This document shows positions 31,905 through 41,404 of a stretch of 64,000 nucleotides of DNA, in pieces (position 1 is the stretch's first letter; every line of letters begins with the position of its first letter). The position numbers were made by a program, and so were the translations under genes. The stretch lies in assembly GCF_014649395.1 (NCBI RefSeq), contig NZ_BMSY01000018.1, positions 62,001 to 126,000 of the forward strand. The letters run 5' to 3'. This DNA is from Streptomyces aureoverticillatus. Lineage in GTDB: Bacteria > Actinomycetota > Actinomycetes > Streptomycetales > Streptomycetaceae. The notes below the pieces were generated by a model that had not been told where the DNA came from, made no database searches, and saw only the letters and a list, made by a program, of their open reading frames with translations.

Positions 31905-33598
31905 GAGCGCCCCGCGTCCGCAGACAGCCGCACCAGCGCCTTGACCACCTTCGCGCCCCCGCCCCGCGCGGCGATCCGGTAGGCCCCGGCCGCCGCCGGC
32001 ACCGTCACCGTCTCCGCGTACGCCAGCGCGTGCCGGGCGCCCGCCGCCGTCCGGATCTCCACGCCCTCGCCCTCGACGACGTTCAGGACGTGGAAGCGGC
32101 CCGCCGTGTCGTCGTCGGCGACGGCGCCCGCGTCCAGGGCGTAGCGCCGTACCTCGTAGAACATCTCGTCGAGGGCGCCGATGACCTCCTCGTACCAGCC
32201 GTCTCCGGAGCGCAGGAGGCGGGGCTCCTGGACGAGGTCGCGGGCGACGGCCTCGCCGCGGCGGTGGGTGTCGAGGTTGGCGAGGCCGTGTTCGTAGGGG
32301 AGTTGGCGGGGGTGGCCGTCGGCGTCGGGGCGCAGCCAGTCGTAGAAGCGCAGGCTGTAGAGGTAGGGGGTCGCGCTGATCTCCAGGACGAGGTTGCCCG
32401 CGCCACTGGCGTGCGGGGTGCCGGCCGGGATCATGAAGAGGCGGCCCTGTTCGGCGGGGAACGTCATGACGTGGTCCGCGGGGTCCATCGGCACGCCGTC
32501 CTTGGCGGCCTCCTCGACCTCCTTGCGGAACAGGTCGACGTCGGCGTCCTCGCGCAGCCCGAGGAACACGCGGGTGCGGGGGCTGCCGAGCGTCATGTAG
32601 TACGTCTCGTGCTGGGTATAGGGCCAGCCGAACCGCTCGCGCATGTACCGCTCTTGGGGATGGCAGTGGACCGACAGGTCGCCGCCGTCGACGGTGTCCA
32701 GGTAGTCGAAGCGGATCGGGAAGGACGTGCCGAAGCGGGCGCGCACGTCCGCGCCGAGGACCTCCTCGGGGTGCAGGACACACAGGAGCTGGAAGGGGAT
32801 CTCGGCCTGGAGCCCGGGGCCGGTCCCGATGAGGACGCCCGCCTCGGGGGCGATGAGTTCGTAGCCGAGGGCCGTGTTGCGGGCGCCGGGGTTGAAGCCG
32901 AGCGCGCGCTGGGCCCAATGCCCGCCCCAGGGCGTGGAGTTGAAGTACGGCCGGGTGCGCACCGGCTGCCGGGCCAGGGCGGCGAGAGTGGCCCGCAGGC
33001 CAGGCCCGTCGACGTATACGGGACGGTCCGGCTCCTGCGTGTCGAGCCAGGCGTCGACGCGCGGGGCGAGGGCGTCGCGGTGGCGGTCGAGCATCGGCCA
33101 GTCGATGTAGAACAGCCGCCGCAGGTCGGGGGCCGCGTCGGGCAGTCCGAGGTTGCGTCCTGTGCCCGCGGCGACGGCCGCCTCCGCGTGCCGCTTGGGT
33201 ACGTCGGCGTACCACAGGACGTCGTGCGGGACGAGCGAGGCGCCGGGGCCGTGCACGAGCAGCAGGCCGTCCTGGGGCCCTTCTCCGCACGGGAGTCGGT
33301 CGAAGAGGTCGCTCAGGGGGTTGGTGGCGAGCTTGCAGTAGTAGGGGTCGCCGGTGCCGTCGTCTGTGCGGTGGCGCACCTCGTGGGGGGAGGCATAGTG
33401 CGCCTGGACGTCGAGAGTCCGTACGGGCACGGCGAGGTGCTCGGTCAGGCGGGCGGCCAGGTGGGGGAAGTCCACCGACGGTGGCCCCTCCACGGCCACC
33501 GTCGCCGGACCGTCGGGCAGGTGCGCGGCCACGGCGGGCCAGCCGGAGGCCATCACGGCCCCCGGCGCCGGGCCGTAACGCGGGTCGAGCCGGTACAC
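31901..33598 (-). CDS. Class I mannose-6-phosphate isomerase-like protein
   Basis: A 565-residue cupin enzyme expected to interconvert mannose 6-phosphate and fructose 6-phosphate. The zinc-site signature HCHPQERYM lies mid-protein (LSVHCHPQ), with further metal residues in QHETYYMTLGSP and PAGTPHASGAGNLVLEIS. The protein is longer than a standard type I enzyme: about 215 N-terminal residues (to STPWGGHWAQRALG) form an extra domain seen in actinobacterial homologues from mannosidase clusters. GTG 33598 is preceded by AAGGAG. The stop overlaps the kinase ATG. Confidence 0.8.
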   Translation of the reverse strand: MYRLDPRYGPAPGAVMASGWPAVAAHLPDGPATVAVEGPPSVDFPHLAARLTEHLAVPVRTLDVQAHYASPHEVRHRTDDGTGDPYYCKLATNPLSDLFDRLPCGEGPQDGLLLVHGPGASLVPHDVLWYADVPKRHAEAAVAAGTGRNLGLPDAAPDLRRLFYIDWPMLDRHRDALAPRVDAWLDTQEPDRPVYVDGPGLRATLAALARQPVRTRPYFNSTPWGGHWAQRALGFNPGARNTALGYELIAPEAGVLIGTGPGLQAEIPFQLLCVLHPEEVLGADVRARFGTSFPIRFDYLDTVDGGDLSVHCHPQERYMRERFGWPYTQHETYYMTLGSPRTRVFLGLREDADVDLFRKEVEEAAKDGVPMDPADHVMTFPAEQGRLFMIPAGTPHASGAGNLVLEISATPYLYSLRFYDWLRPDADGHPRQLPYEHGLANLDTHRRGEAVARDLVQEPRLLRSGDGWYEEVIGALDEMFYEVRRYALDAGAVADDDTAGRFHVLNVVEGEGVEIRTAAGARHALAYAETVTVPAAAGAYRIAARGGGAKVVKALVRLSADAGRS

Positions 33599-33624
33599 AC
33601 GTTCTCCTTACCGCTGACATCCCC

Positions 33625-36600
33625 TCAGGGGCGTACGAACAGCACCGCCGCCGTACCGAGAGCGGGCACGCCGACCATCACCTCCCCTTCCGCCAGCGGC
33701 AGTTGGTCCCCCCGACCGCCCAGATAGCCCGCCCGGTACGCGGCGCGCGCCGGGAATCCGATCCGGACGGCGCACTCCACCCGCTCCTCGGCGAAGGACT
33801 GCAGCCGCAGCAGGGCCTCGCCCGCGCGGGGCGTGGTGGCGCCGACCAAGCGGATCCGGGGGTCGGCCAGGCGGACGAAGGAGTGGCCGGCCGGGGCCGG
33901 GGCGTCCCCCCATGCGCCCCGGGCCCGGACCGCCCGCAGTGGCCTGCTCCACGCCGCCGCCGTCCGGGTCCCGAGCCCGGACGGCGTCGGCGCGCACCCG
34001 ACGCTGTAGCGGAAGGTGAACTCGAAGCCCTGCTCGCTGGGGAAGTTGGTGTCCCACAAGTTGTTGTGGATCCAGGAAAAGACGGTGGCGGGCTCGTCGT
34101 GGCCCATCGTCTTCGGGAACGGCGCGTAGGGCAGTGCGACGTTGCCGAACTGCACGAGCGGCGCGTCCTGCGTGGACCAGGCGACCGCGCACCCCTCGTC
34201 GGCGAGGGTCACCCAGCGGCGTACGGCCCGCATGTGACGCGCGGATCCCGGCACCACGGGCAGACCGGTGCCGGTGACGCCGCCGCTGGCCTCCATGCGG
34301 ACGGCCGGGGCGTCGAAGGCGAAGGGGAACGCGAAGTAGGCGCTCTCCTTGCCCAGGGTGCGGTCCTTGTCCAGGCGGTTCTCGATGTCGAGGCGCGGCA
34401 CGCCGCGCGGCAGGGTCAGGGTGACCCGCAGCCGGTTGGCGCCGACGGGGCGTGTCTCGTACGTGAGCGACTCGGCAGTGGCCGTGGAGGTGCGGGCGAT
34501 CAGCGCGGCGGGTGGGGCGACGGCCCGCTTCCCGAGGTGTTCGAGGCGGTCGGACGCGGTGGTGCGGCTGGAGTTGTGGTTGAAGGCTCCGGAGGTGGTG
34601 TAGCTGTCGTGGAAGTAGCCGTTGAAGCCGACGACGGGGTCCGCGCGGACCAGTTCACGGCCGGTCGACTTGTCGATGACCGAGGCGATACAGGCGTGTG
34701 CCAGGTCGACGCGCACGGCGAGGTGTTCGTTCTCCAGGAGGGTCGGCTCGGGGTGGGCGAGGGCCGTGGCGGCCGTCTCGGCGGGGTCCTCGCGTTCGGT
34801 GCCGCCGGTGGGGTTCCAGCCGGTGGCGGACTTGACCACGGTGGTCTCGCCCGCGCCGTGGGCGACCTTGTCGTCGGCGGTGACGTCGAGACGTACGAAG
34901 CCTGCGGCGGGTACGTCGTCCACGCGCAGCACGAGGAACCGCCCGGCGTCCCGGTGGTCGTCGTTGCTCTGCGGCCGTTCCTCGTGGGTGAGCCGTGCTC
35001 CCGTGCGGGCGTCGCACACGGCCACGGCCTGCTCCAGGGGCACGCTGCTCTCCGGCAGGAAGATCCGCACGAGGTCCGTGCGCGGCCAGGAGCAGGTGTT
35101 GACCACGTGGTACGTCGCCAGGGCGTCCGGCGTGGCGGCGAGCCGCTGGCCGAGGCGGGCGCTCGCCCGGTGCAGCAGCGCGTGGCCGTCGTCGTGGGCA
35201 CGCATCGCCTGCCCGTACTTCCAGTGCCACTGGTGCTCTCCGGAGTGGCCGCCCTCGTCTCCGTGGGTCCACGGGTCGCCGGCGCCCCAGGTGTGCTCGT
35301 CGAAGAGCGACACCGCTTCGTAGACCCCGGCGGCGTCGCGCGTGTCGTCCTCGGCCCCCGTGGCGTCGAGGAGGGCGGCGAACGTGCCGATGGTCTGGGC
35401 GTCGGCGACCACGGACTGGGCGGTGCGGGCCAGGGACAGCGGTCGTGCCCCCGCGCCCACGCCGTCGACCCACCAGTCGGTCCAGTCGCCCTCGAAGGTC
35501 TCGATCCCGTCGCCGAGCCTGGCCTCGGCGTCGCGGAAGAAGTCCTCGTTGCGGGAGAGCCGCAGCCGGGGGAACGCCCAGGTCTCGTTCCAGCGGCGCA
35601 CGGTGTCGGCGATGACGCGGCGCGGCGGCGCGTTGTCGCCGAACTTGCCCTGCACGCGCAGGTGCAGGACGTCCCAGGGGTAGGGCTCGCGCTTGATGTC
35701 CTGCTGGTCCATGGCCCAGCCGAAGATGCCGCCCCGGTAGGGGTAGGGGTGGCTCGCCAGGGACGTCAGATAGGCGGGCAGCAGGTCGTCGACGTCGGCG
35801 TACGCGGTGTCGAAGCCGAGCAGCGGGCCCTCCATGTACGCGAGGCCGTGCGGGGTGTCGGTCATCCACACCAGGACGCTGTTGCCGCTGGGCGCCCGCC
35901 AGCGGAACAGGCGCGGCAGTTTCTCGCCGCCGACCAGGTGGGGCACCGAGCGGCCCGCCCAATTGTGCGCGACGGACAGGTACGTGACGCCCGCCCCGGC
36001 CAGCGCGTCCACCAGGCCCACCACCGCGCCGGGCACGTCCGTCTGCATCGCGGAGGTGAAGCGCACCCCGTAGCGGTCGCGTACGTCGTGGGCCGGGCGC
36101 AGCAGTTCGTGCAACTCGTCCGTGGAGCAGGTCTCGGTGTGCAGGTTGAACGGCAGCGCCGTGAGCTCGATACGCCCCTCCCCCACCCGGCGTATCAGCT
36201 CCGCGACCTGCTCCACGGGACGAGAGTCCGCCCACTGCCGGAAGGACCACAGCGACTCGACGCACCACCGGAAGCGGGACTCGTCCGGCCAGTCGTCCGT
36301 CGCCCGGGTCAGCTCCAGGCAGGAGTCGAGGAAGGACAGGTGCTCGTTCAGGACCTGCCCCTGCGGGTCGGTGTATCCGATGTCGAGGTGCGAGTGGTGC
36401 ACCAGGTGGAGGGTCCACTGCCGCTGCGGTGTGAGGGGTACCCCGATGCCCTCGCCGCCGCCCGGCAGGGCCACGGTGACGCGGGTGGGCGCCTCGACGG
36501 CGGGCAGCAGCAGCCGCACGCAGTGGCCGGGGCCCGCGACGCGCTCGGTACGCAGTAACGCCCCCGACTCCGTCCGCACCTCCACCTCCCCAGGGATATC

Positions 36601-36795
36601 CGCCCCGTTGACCGGTTCGACGCGCAGCGACTGGAGGAGGGTGCCGTCGGCGGCGTACCGCATCATGGGTTCCTCGGTGAGCCGGAGCACGCGGCCGTCG
36701 AGCGTGCCCTCGGCGCCGACCACCGAGGCGCGCAGGCTCGCGCGGATCCGGTCGTTGTCCCAGTCGGTGGTGCGGACCAGGGCGCGTGTCGTCAT
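33625..36795 (-). CDS. Alpha-mannosidase, GH38
   Basis: A 1056-residue retaining glycosidase without a signal peptide, so it acts on imported alpha-mannosides (for example N-glycan or mannan fragments). The zinc-binding motif is HSHLDIGYTDPQ (His136, Asp138), and the nucleophile Asp253 lies in SAMQTDVPGAV. The sequences EGDWTDWWVDG and DEHTWGAGDPW are typical of the catalytic domain, and the C-terminal third is the beta-sandwich domain (NNLWDTNFPSEQGFEFTFRY). It lies between the importer genes and the isomerase/kinase genes in one operon, a coherent uptake-hydrolysis-phosphorylation route. Confidence 0.93.
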   Translation of the reverse strand: MTTRALVRTTDWDNDRIRASLRASVVGAEGTLDGRVLRLTEEPMMRYAADGTLLQSLRVEPVNGADIPGEVEVRTESGALLRTERVAGPGHCVRLLLPAVEAPTRVTVALPGGGEGIGVPLTPQRQWTLHLVHHSHLDIGYTDPQGQVLNEHLSFLDSCLELTRATDDWPDESRFRWCVESLWSFRQWADSRPVEQVAELIRRVGEGRIELTALPFNLHTETCSTDELHELLRPAHDVRDRYGVRFTSAMQTDVPGAVVGLVDALAGAGVTYLSVAHNWAGRSVPHLVGGEKLPRLFRWRAPSGNSVLVWMTDTPHGLAYMEGPLLGFDTAYADVDDLLPAYLTSLASHPYPYRGGIFGWAMDQQDIKREPYPWDVLHLRVQGKFGDNAPPRRVIADTVRRWNETWAFPRLRLSRNEDFFRDAEARLGDGIETFEGDWTDWWVDGVGAGARPLSLARTAQSVVADAQTIGTFAALLDATGAEDDTRDAAGVYEAVSLFDEHTWGAGDPWTHGDEGGHSGEHQWHWKYGQAMRAHDDGHALLHRASARLGQRLAATPDALATYHVVNTCSWPRTDLVRIFLPESSVPLEQAVAVCDARTGARLTHEERPQSNDDHRDAGRFLVLRVDDVPAAGFVRLDVTADDKVAHGAGETTVVKSATGWNPTGGTEREDPAETAATALAHPEPTLLENEHLAVRVDLAHACIASVIDKSTGRELVRADPVVGFNGYFHDSYTTSGAFNHNSSRTTASDRLEHLGKRAVAPPAALIARTSTATAESLTYETRPVGANRLRVTLTLPRGVPRLDIENRLDKDRTLGKESAYFAFPFAFDAPAVRMEASGGVTGTGLPVVPGSARHMRAVRRWVTLADEGCAVAWSTQDAPLVQFGNVALPYAPFPKTMGHDEPATVFSWIHNNLWDTNFPSEQGFEFTFRYSVGCAPTPSGLGTRTAAAWSRPLRAVRARGAWGDAPAPAGHSFVRLADPRIRLVGATTPRAGEALLRLQSFAEERVECAVRIGFPARAAYRAGYLGGRGDQLPLAEGEVMVGVPALGTAAVLFVRP

Positions 36796-36821
36796 GCGGA
36801 TCTCTCCCGGGTGGTCGTGGG

Positions 36822-37691
36822 TCAGCGGGCGGATGCGGTGATGCCGCGCAGGAACAGGCCGCGGAACACCAGGAAGAGCACGAGCGTGGGCACGGAGACG
36901 ACGAGGGCTCCGGCGAGGATCACCGGGGGACCGCTCGACACGTACGAGGCCTTGAGGGTGGTCAGGGCGGCCATCACCGGCTGGACGTCGCCGCTGCGGC
37001 TGAGGGTGATGCCGAGCAGCAGGTCGTTCCAGACGGCCGTGAACTGGAAGATGAAGGCGGCGCCCAGGCCCGCCCGCATCAGCGGCAGATGGATGCGCCA
37101 GAAGATCCGGGCGAAGGAGGCGCCGTCGATGAGGGCGGCCTCGGTGAGCTCCGGCGGCACCGTCGTCATCTGATTGCGGATCAGGAAGAACGCGAACGGC
37201 ACCGCCCAGGCGACGTACACCAGCATCAGCCCGAGCCGGGTGTCGTACAGGTTGGCGTCCGCGTACAGGCCGAAGAGCGGCGCGAGGAAGATCTGGAGCG
37301 GGAACAGCGTCCCGGAGTAGATCAGCCAGAACCAGAACGCCGGCCGGGGGATCGGCAGGACGACGACGGCGAACGCCGCCATGGCCGCGACGAGCACGGC
37401 GACGAGGCCGCACACCACGGCGTACAGCAGCGAGGCCTCGAAGCTGTCGCCGATCCCGGCCTTCTCCCAGGCCGTCTCGATGTTGTCGGCGAGGGCGAAG
37501 CCCTGGACGGTCCAGTCGGGTTCGCCCGCGTACTCGGTCGCCGGGGTCAGCGCGTTGACGACGAGCAGGTACAGCGGTACGAGCCAGAGCGCGACGCATC
37601 CGGCGACGAAGAGTGGGCGCGCCGCGCGTGCCGAGCGGCTCATGGCGCGCTTCTTCACGCGGGTCATGGCGCGGTTCGTGACATGGCTCAT
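36822..37691 (-). CDS. Carbohydrate ABC transporter permease, MalG-type
   Basis: CUT1 permease of up to 289 residues with six membrane segments (first: PLFVAGCVALWLVPLYLLVV) and the EAA loop LTEAALIDGASFARIFWRIH. The N-terminus contains three methionines in a quasi-repeat (MSHVTNRAMTRVKKRAMSRS) from a short DNA duplication, so the start may be at 37691, 37667 or 37643. It forms the mannoside importer with the following permease and the 38670-39983 binding protein. Confidence 0.9.
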   Translation of the reverse strand: MSHVTNRAMTRVKKRAMSRSARAARPLFVAGCVALWLVPLYLLVVNALTPATEYAGEPDWTVQGFALADNIETAWEKAGIGDSFEASLLYAVVCGLVAVLVAAMAAFAVVVLPIPRPAFWFWLIYSGTLFPLQIFLAPLFGLYADANLYDTRLGLMLVYVAWAVPFAFFLIRNQMTTVPPELTEAALIDGASFARIFWRIHLPLMRAGLGAAFIFQFTAVWNDLLLGITLSRSGDVQPVMAALTTLKASYVSSGPPVILAGALVVSVPTLVLFLVFRGLFLRGITASAR

Positions 37692-37701
37692 GGCTGCCTC
37701 C

Positions 37702-38673
37702 TCAGCTCTTCGCCCAGCCCGTGTCGGGCATCTGGCGGCGCAGGTACAGCCAGGAGGAGGCGACGACGATCACGGAGAGGACGAGCGCGATCGCCGAGCC
37801 GTAGCCGACGTGGAACAGCCGGAACGTCTCGCGGTACATGGTCAGCGCCAGGGTCTCGGAGGAGCGGGACGGGCCGCCCTGGGTGAGGATCCAGATCATG
37901 TCGAAGGCCTTCAGACTGTTGACGACGGCCATGCCGACCACCACGACGGTCACGGCGCGCAGCTGCGGCAGCGTGATGTACCGGAACATCCGCCAGCCGG
38001 TAGCGCCGTCCAGCTCCGCCGCCTCGACGGTGTCGCGGGGAATGGCCCGCAGGCCGATCGCGAAGAGCACCACGTTCAGGCCGGTCGCCTGCCAGGTGCC
38101 GGCGACGATCAGCGACAGGGTGTTCTGCGGCCACTCCAGGAGCCAGGCCCGCGCCCACGTATCGAGGCCGACTCCGCGCAGCACCTGATTGACGGCGCCG
38201 TCGGAGGTCAGCATGAAGTTCCACAGCACGGCGGTGGCGGCCGGAGAGATCGCGAAGGGCAGTACGAGCACCATCCGCGCGGCGCCGCCGAACCGCATCC
38301 GGTGCGTGGCGACGGCGATCAGCAGACCGAGCAGGACCGGCAGCAGCAGCGTCCCGGCCACCCACATCAGGGTGTTGAGCAGCGAGCGGCCGAAGATGGG
38401 GTCGTCGGCGAGCCGTGTGTAGTTGTCGATCCCGGTGAAGCTGCTGTTGAAGCCGTTGTCCTCGAAGAAGCTGCCGTACACGCTGCGGCAGAACGGGTAG
38501 ACGAGGAGGACGCCGACGAAGGCGAAGGCGGGCAGTGCCCAGGGCAGTGCGGCCAGTGGCCCGCCGAGCCGGGCGCTCGGGCGGGCGGCCTGGTGGGGCG
38601 TGCGGATGGGCACCCGGCGGCGGACGCGGCGCGCCTTGACCGGCGCGGGGGCCGGGGTGGCGATCTCCGTCAT
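37702..38673 (-). CDS. Carbohydrate ABC transporter permease, MalF-type
   Basis: CUT1 permease of 323 residues starting in an ATGA overlap with the binding-protein gene. After a basic N-terminus the six segments begin LPWALPAFAFVGVLLVYPFC. The EAA loop reads TVEAAELDGATGWRMFRYIT. It is the second gene of the mannoside operon. Confidence 0.92.
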   Translation of the reverse strand: MTEIATPAPAPVKARRVRRRVPIRTPHQAARPSARLGGPLAALPWALPAFAFVGVLLVYPFCRSVYGSFFEDNGFNSSFTGIDNYTRLADDPIFGRSLLNTLMWVAGTLLLPVLLGLLIAVATHRMRFGGAARMVLVLPFAISPAATAVLWNFMLTSDGAVNQVLRGVGLDTWARAWLLEWPQNTLSLIVAGTWQATGLNVVLFAIGLRAIPRDTVEAAELDGATGWRMFRYITLPQLRAVTVVVVGMAVVNSLKAFDMIWILTQGGPSRSSETLALTMYRETFRLFHVGYGSAIALVLSVIVVASSWLYLRRQMPDTGWAKS

Positions 38674-39983
38674 GTCCGTGCCGCCTCCCGCCACACCTTC
38701 CAGGCCTCGTCGGCCCGGTCCTGCATGGTGCGCAGGACCTCGCGGTACGAGGACGGGTTCAGCAGGAAGCCCGCGAGGTCGTCGACGGTGGCCTCGACGA
38801 GCTCGGGCGGACCCTGCTCCCAGAACCGGTTGAGCAGCCGGAGGCGGTCGCCGCGCACCTTCTTCGCCAGCGCGCCGATGACGGGATTGGCGGCGGGGAC
38901 CTTCGGGTTGGGGCAGCCGTCCTGGAGCGCCTGCGAGAAGGCCCTCATCACGGCCGGGTGCAGCCAGTTCCTGGTGGCCTGCAACGCCTCGGCGTGGTCG
39001 GGTCCCTTGACGGTGGCCACCAGGGCGCTGGACTCGAAGACGATGGACGACCGGGCGTCGGGGTCGGCCATGGGCAGCACGAAGGCGCCCACGTTCTTGC
39101 CCGGTCTGCCGCCCGATTCCGTGAGAGTGGAGCCGAGCCAGGTGCCGCACGGCAGCATGCCGACCTTGCCGTGCACGACGGCCGCGGCGGCGTCGTTGTG
39201 GTTCATGTCCATCGGCGTGAACCAGTCCTTGTCGAAGAACGAGGCAAGGGTGCGCAGGGCGCGTTCGGCGCGCGGGTCGGTGTACTTCTCGCGGCCGTTC
39301 ATCAAGTCGTCGTAGAACTGGGGGTCCTGACGGCTGAGGACTTCCTGGAACCAGATGAACGAGGGCCAGCGGCCGTCAGCGGTGCCGTGCAGCGGGGTCA
39401 CCTTGTTCCGCTTCAGCCGGTCCGCCGCGGCGAGGAAGTCGCCCCAGGTCCGCGGGGGTTGGAGGCCGTGTTCCGCGAAGACCTCGGGGTTGTAGAAGAA
39501 CACCCAGTACGCGAGGTTCATCGGCAGGCCGTACACGCGGCCCCGGTACGTGAACGCCTCACGCAGCGACCGGTCGGCCCAGCCCCGGGCGACGGCCGCG
39601 TCCCACTGGCGGCTCAGGTCGGCGACGCCGCCGGTGCGGGCCAGGTCCTGGAGCCGGTAGCCGGACCAGTACTTCAGCATGTCCGGGGTCTTGTTCGTCC
39701 GCAGCGAGGACTTCACGACCTGCTCGAACGACTCCAGCGACGGGTTGACCTCCGGGACGAGGCTCAGCCCGGCGACCGACTTCATGGCCGCTCCGGCCGC
39801 GGCCATCGGGCCCGACCAGGCCGCGCTGTCCCCGAACACGGCGACCTTCCCCGGCGGTTGGCCCTCGGCGGTGCCGCAGCCGGCGGCGGCGAGCGTGCCG
39901 GCCGCGGCCGCCGCCGCGGTGAGGAGCGTGCGGCGGGCCACGGCCGGAGGTACGGGGTGCGCGCTGGGCTTGGTACCTGACAT
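38670..39983 (-). CDS. Sugar ABC transporter substrate-binding lipoprotein (mannoside importer)
   Basis: First gene of the mannoside operon. From ATG 39983 the 437 residues begin with a twin-arginine signal (ARRTLLTAAAAAAGTLAAAGC) and a lipobox at Cys36, so it may be a Tat-exported lipoprotein. Family 1 binding-protein features include WVFFYNPEVFAEHGLQPPRTW and VGMLPCGTWLGSTL. An alternative start 19 codons upstream would overlap the operator at 40025-40040, so the shorter form is preferred. The ligand is presumably an alpha-mannose-containing oligosaccharide, from the downstream GH38 gene. Confidence 0.9.
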   Translation of the reverse strand: MSGTKPSAHPVPPAVARRTLLTAAAAAAGTLAAAGCGTAEGQPPGKVAVFGDSAAWSGPMAAAGAAMKSVAGLSLVPEVNPSLESFEQVVKSSLRTNKTPDMLKYWSGYRLQDLARTGGVADLSRQWDAAVARGWADRSLREAFTYRGRVYGLPMNLAYWVFFYNPEVFAEHGLQPPRTWGDFLAAADRLKRNKVTPLHGTADGRWPSFIWFQEVLSRQDPQFYDDLMNGREKYTDPRAERALRTLASFFDKDWFTPMDMNHNDAAAAVVHGKVGMLPCGTWLGSTLTESGGRPGKNVGAFVLPMADPDARSSIVFESSALVATVKGPDHAEALQATRNWLHPAVMRAFSQALQDGCPNPKVPAANPVIGALAKKVRGDRLRLLNRFWEQGPPELVEATVDDLAGFLLNPSSYREVLRTMQDRADEAWKVWREAART

Positions 39984-40024
39984 GGGTGCCCCCACGGGTG
40001 GGTCCCGGGCGTCCGTCCCGGCCG

Positions 40025-40040
40025 GTGTTAGCGTTAACAC
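40025..40040. promoter_or_regulatory. LacI-type operator GTGTTAGCGTTAACAC
   Basis: Inverted repeat with arms GTGTTA and TAACAC around GCGT, 42 bases upstream of the binding-protein start. It differs from the operators at 2678/2721, so the LacI protein of the mannoside cluster is the likely ligand. A possible -35 box (TTGACA on the minus strand) lies at 40075-40080. Confidence 0.75.
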
Positions 40041-40471
40041 AAGCGTGATGGAGCGTCGCGGTGACGGGGGTTGATGTCAAGGGAGCGCGAGCGAAGTGGG
40101 GTGCGGATCGCGCCAGTCGGGGTCCGGGGGCCCGCCGGGGGTTCCGGAGTTCCGGCGGCGCCCAGGTGCGGGTCGCGCCACCGCGTACGCCTCGTACGCC
40201 TCGTACGCCTCGTACGCCGCCGTGCATACCGCCGCGGAGCCGGGCGGCGCTGGTGCCCGGCCGGGTGGGGCGCGTGGCTGCGCGCGCTCAGCAGGGCGCG
40301 GCGCACGCGGGACCGCCGTCGGAGGCGCGCTGCCCCGGCCGGCCGCCGGTGGCGCGCAGCCCCAGCTGGCCGCCTGAGGTGCGCGGCCCCAGCTGGCCGC
40401 CTGAGGTGCGCAGCCCCGGCACCGAGGAAATTCGCTTGCCCGGGCCCCCGTCCCGACAACACGATCTGCCC
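40041..40471. other. Repeat-rich non-coding region
   Basis: No convincing gene is seen between the mannoside promoter and the micro-ORF at 40472. The DNA contains four copies of a 9-bp unit (TACGCCTCG, about 40186-40216) and two copies of a 27-bp unit starting AGCTGGCCGCCTGAGGTGCG (about 40366 and 40393), with a related CGCAGCCCC end. Open frames here are long only because of base composition and encode Arg/Pro-rich nonsense. Confidence 0.6.
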
Positions 40472-40585
40472 ATGTTCCTCAACACCTTCGCCGCCCCGCT
40501 GCCGCTGCCCGCCTCCGCCGACCGTCCGGCGAAGGTCCAGCAGCAGCCCGGCCGACCGCGGAGGCCCACGCTTCCTCGCCGGTGA
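40472..40585 (+). CDS. Possible 37-residue leader ORF coupled to LysE-like gene
   Basis: ATG 40472 opens a 37-codon frame (MFLNTFAAPLPLPASADRPA and then a basic Pro/Arg tail) that ends in a GTGA overlap with the downstream exporter. Third positions are G/C rich. No clear ribosome-binding site precedes it and no homology is recognised. It may be a coupling leader or simply chance. Confidence 0.3.
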   Translation: MFLNTFAAPLPLPASADRPAKVQQQPGRPRRPTLPRR

Positions 40586-41211
40586 CCGGGCAGCTGGTCG
40601 CGGGGCTGCTCGCCGGCTATGGCATCGCCATGCCGGTGGGCGCGGTCGCGGCCCATCTGGTGGCCCTCACCGCCCGCACCTCGCTGCGGACCGGCGCCTG
40701 CGCGGCGCTCGGGGTCGCGACGGCCGACGGTCTGTACGCCCTGGTCGCGACGGTCGCGGGCGCGGCGGCGGCGCCCGTCGTCGCCCCGCTCATGGGCCCA
40801 CTGCGCTGGGTCTCCGCCGGCGTCCTCATCGCCCTCGCGCTGCGCTCGGCGGCGACGGCCCTCGCCCAGCAGCGCCGTGCGCGGACGGCGGCGGAGGACG
40901 ACGAGGACCGGCCGTCCCCCGCCCGGGCCTACACAAGCCTCCTCGGCATCACGCTCCTCAACCCCACCACCGTCCTCTACTTCGCCGCGCTCGTCGTCGG
41001 CGGCCAGAGCGACGCGGAGCCCGACCGGCTCGGGCAGGCGGTGTTCACCCTGGCCGCCTTCGCCGCGTCCGCGAGCTGGCAACTCCTGCTCGCCGGCGGC
41101 GGAGCGCTCCTCGGCCGCGCGCTGACCGGGCCCCGGGGGCGGCTCTGTACGGCACTGGCGTCCAGCGCACTGATTGTCGCGTTGGCGGTGCATCTGGTGG
41201 TGACGCCGTGA
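40582..41211 (+). CDS. LysE/RhtB-like exporter
   Basis: Membrane protein of 209 residues with about six hydrophobic segments. The opening MTGQLVAGLLAGYGIAMPVG with the glycine/proline pattern, and SLLGITLLNPTTVLYFAALVVG in the middle, are typical of LysE-superfamily amino-acid exporters. A hydrophilic, acidic loop (ARTAAEDDEDRPSPARAY) separates the halves. The GTG start is inside a GTGA overlap with a possible micro-ORF. The substrate is unknown and no adjacent regulator is present. Confidence 0.8.
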   Translation: MTGQLVAGLLAGYGIAMPVGAVAAHLVALTARTSLRTGACAALGVATADGLYALVATVAGAAAAPVVAPLMGPLRWVSAGVLIALALRSAATALAQQRRARTAAEDDEDRPSPARAYTSLLGITLLNPTTVLYFAALVVGGQSDAEPDRLGQAVFTLAAFAASASWQLLLAGGGALLGRALTGPRGRLCTALASSALIVALAVHLVVTP

Positions 41212-41404
41212 TCCGGCCGGGCGTCGGCCGTCCGGCGTCCGGCCCCTGTCACCGCGTACGGAACCGCCCTCACGTACACGTCCAGGCCCTGCGAAACCGT
41301 TTCCCGGCGCCTCCGCGTCCCTCGGCACACCACCATGATCACGACATCGGCGACCGCCATCACGACCGGCCGGGGCCGAGCACCACCCGAAGGAGATCCC
41401 CCTG

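Noticed and set aside
40034..40462. 142-residue minus-strand frame with AAHLRRPAG repeats
   Set aside because: Arg/Pro/Ala-rich product of tandem DNA repeats, no ribosome-binding site, and it overlaps the mannoside operator.
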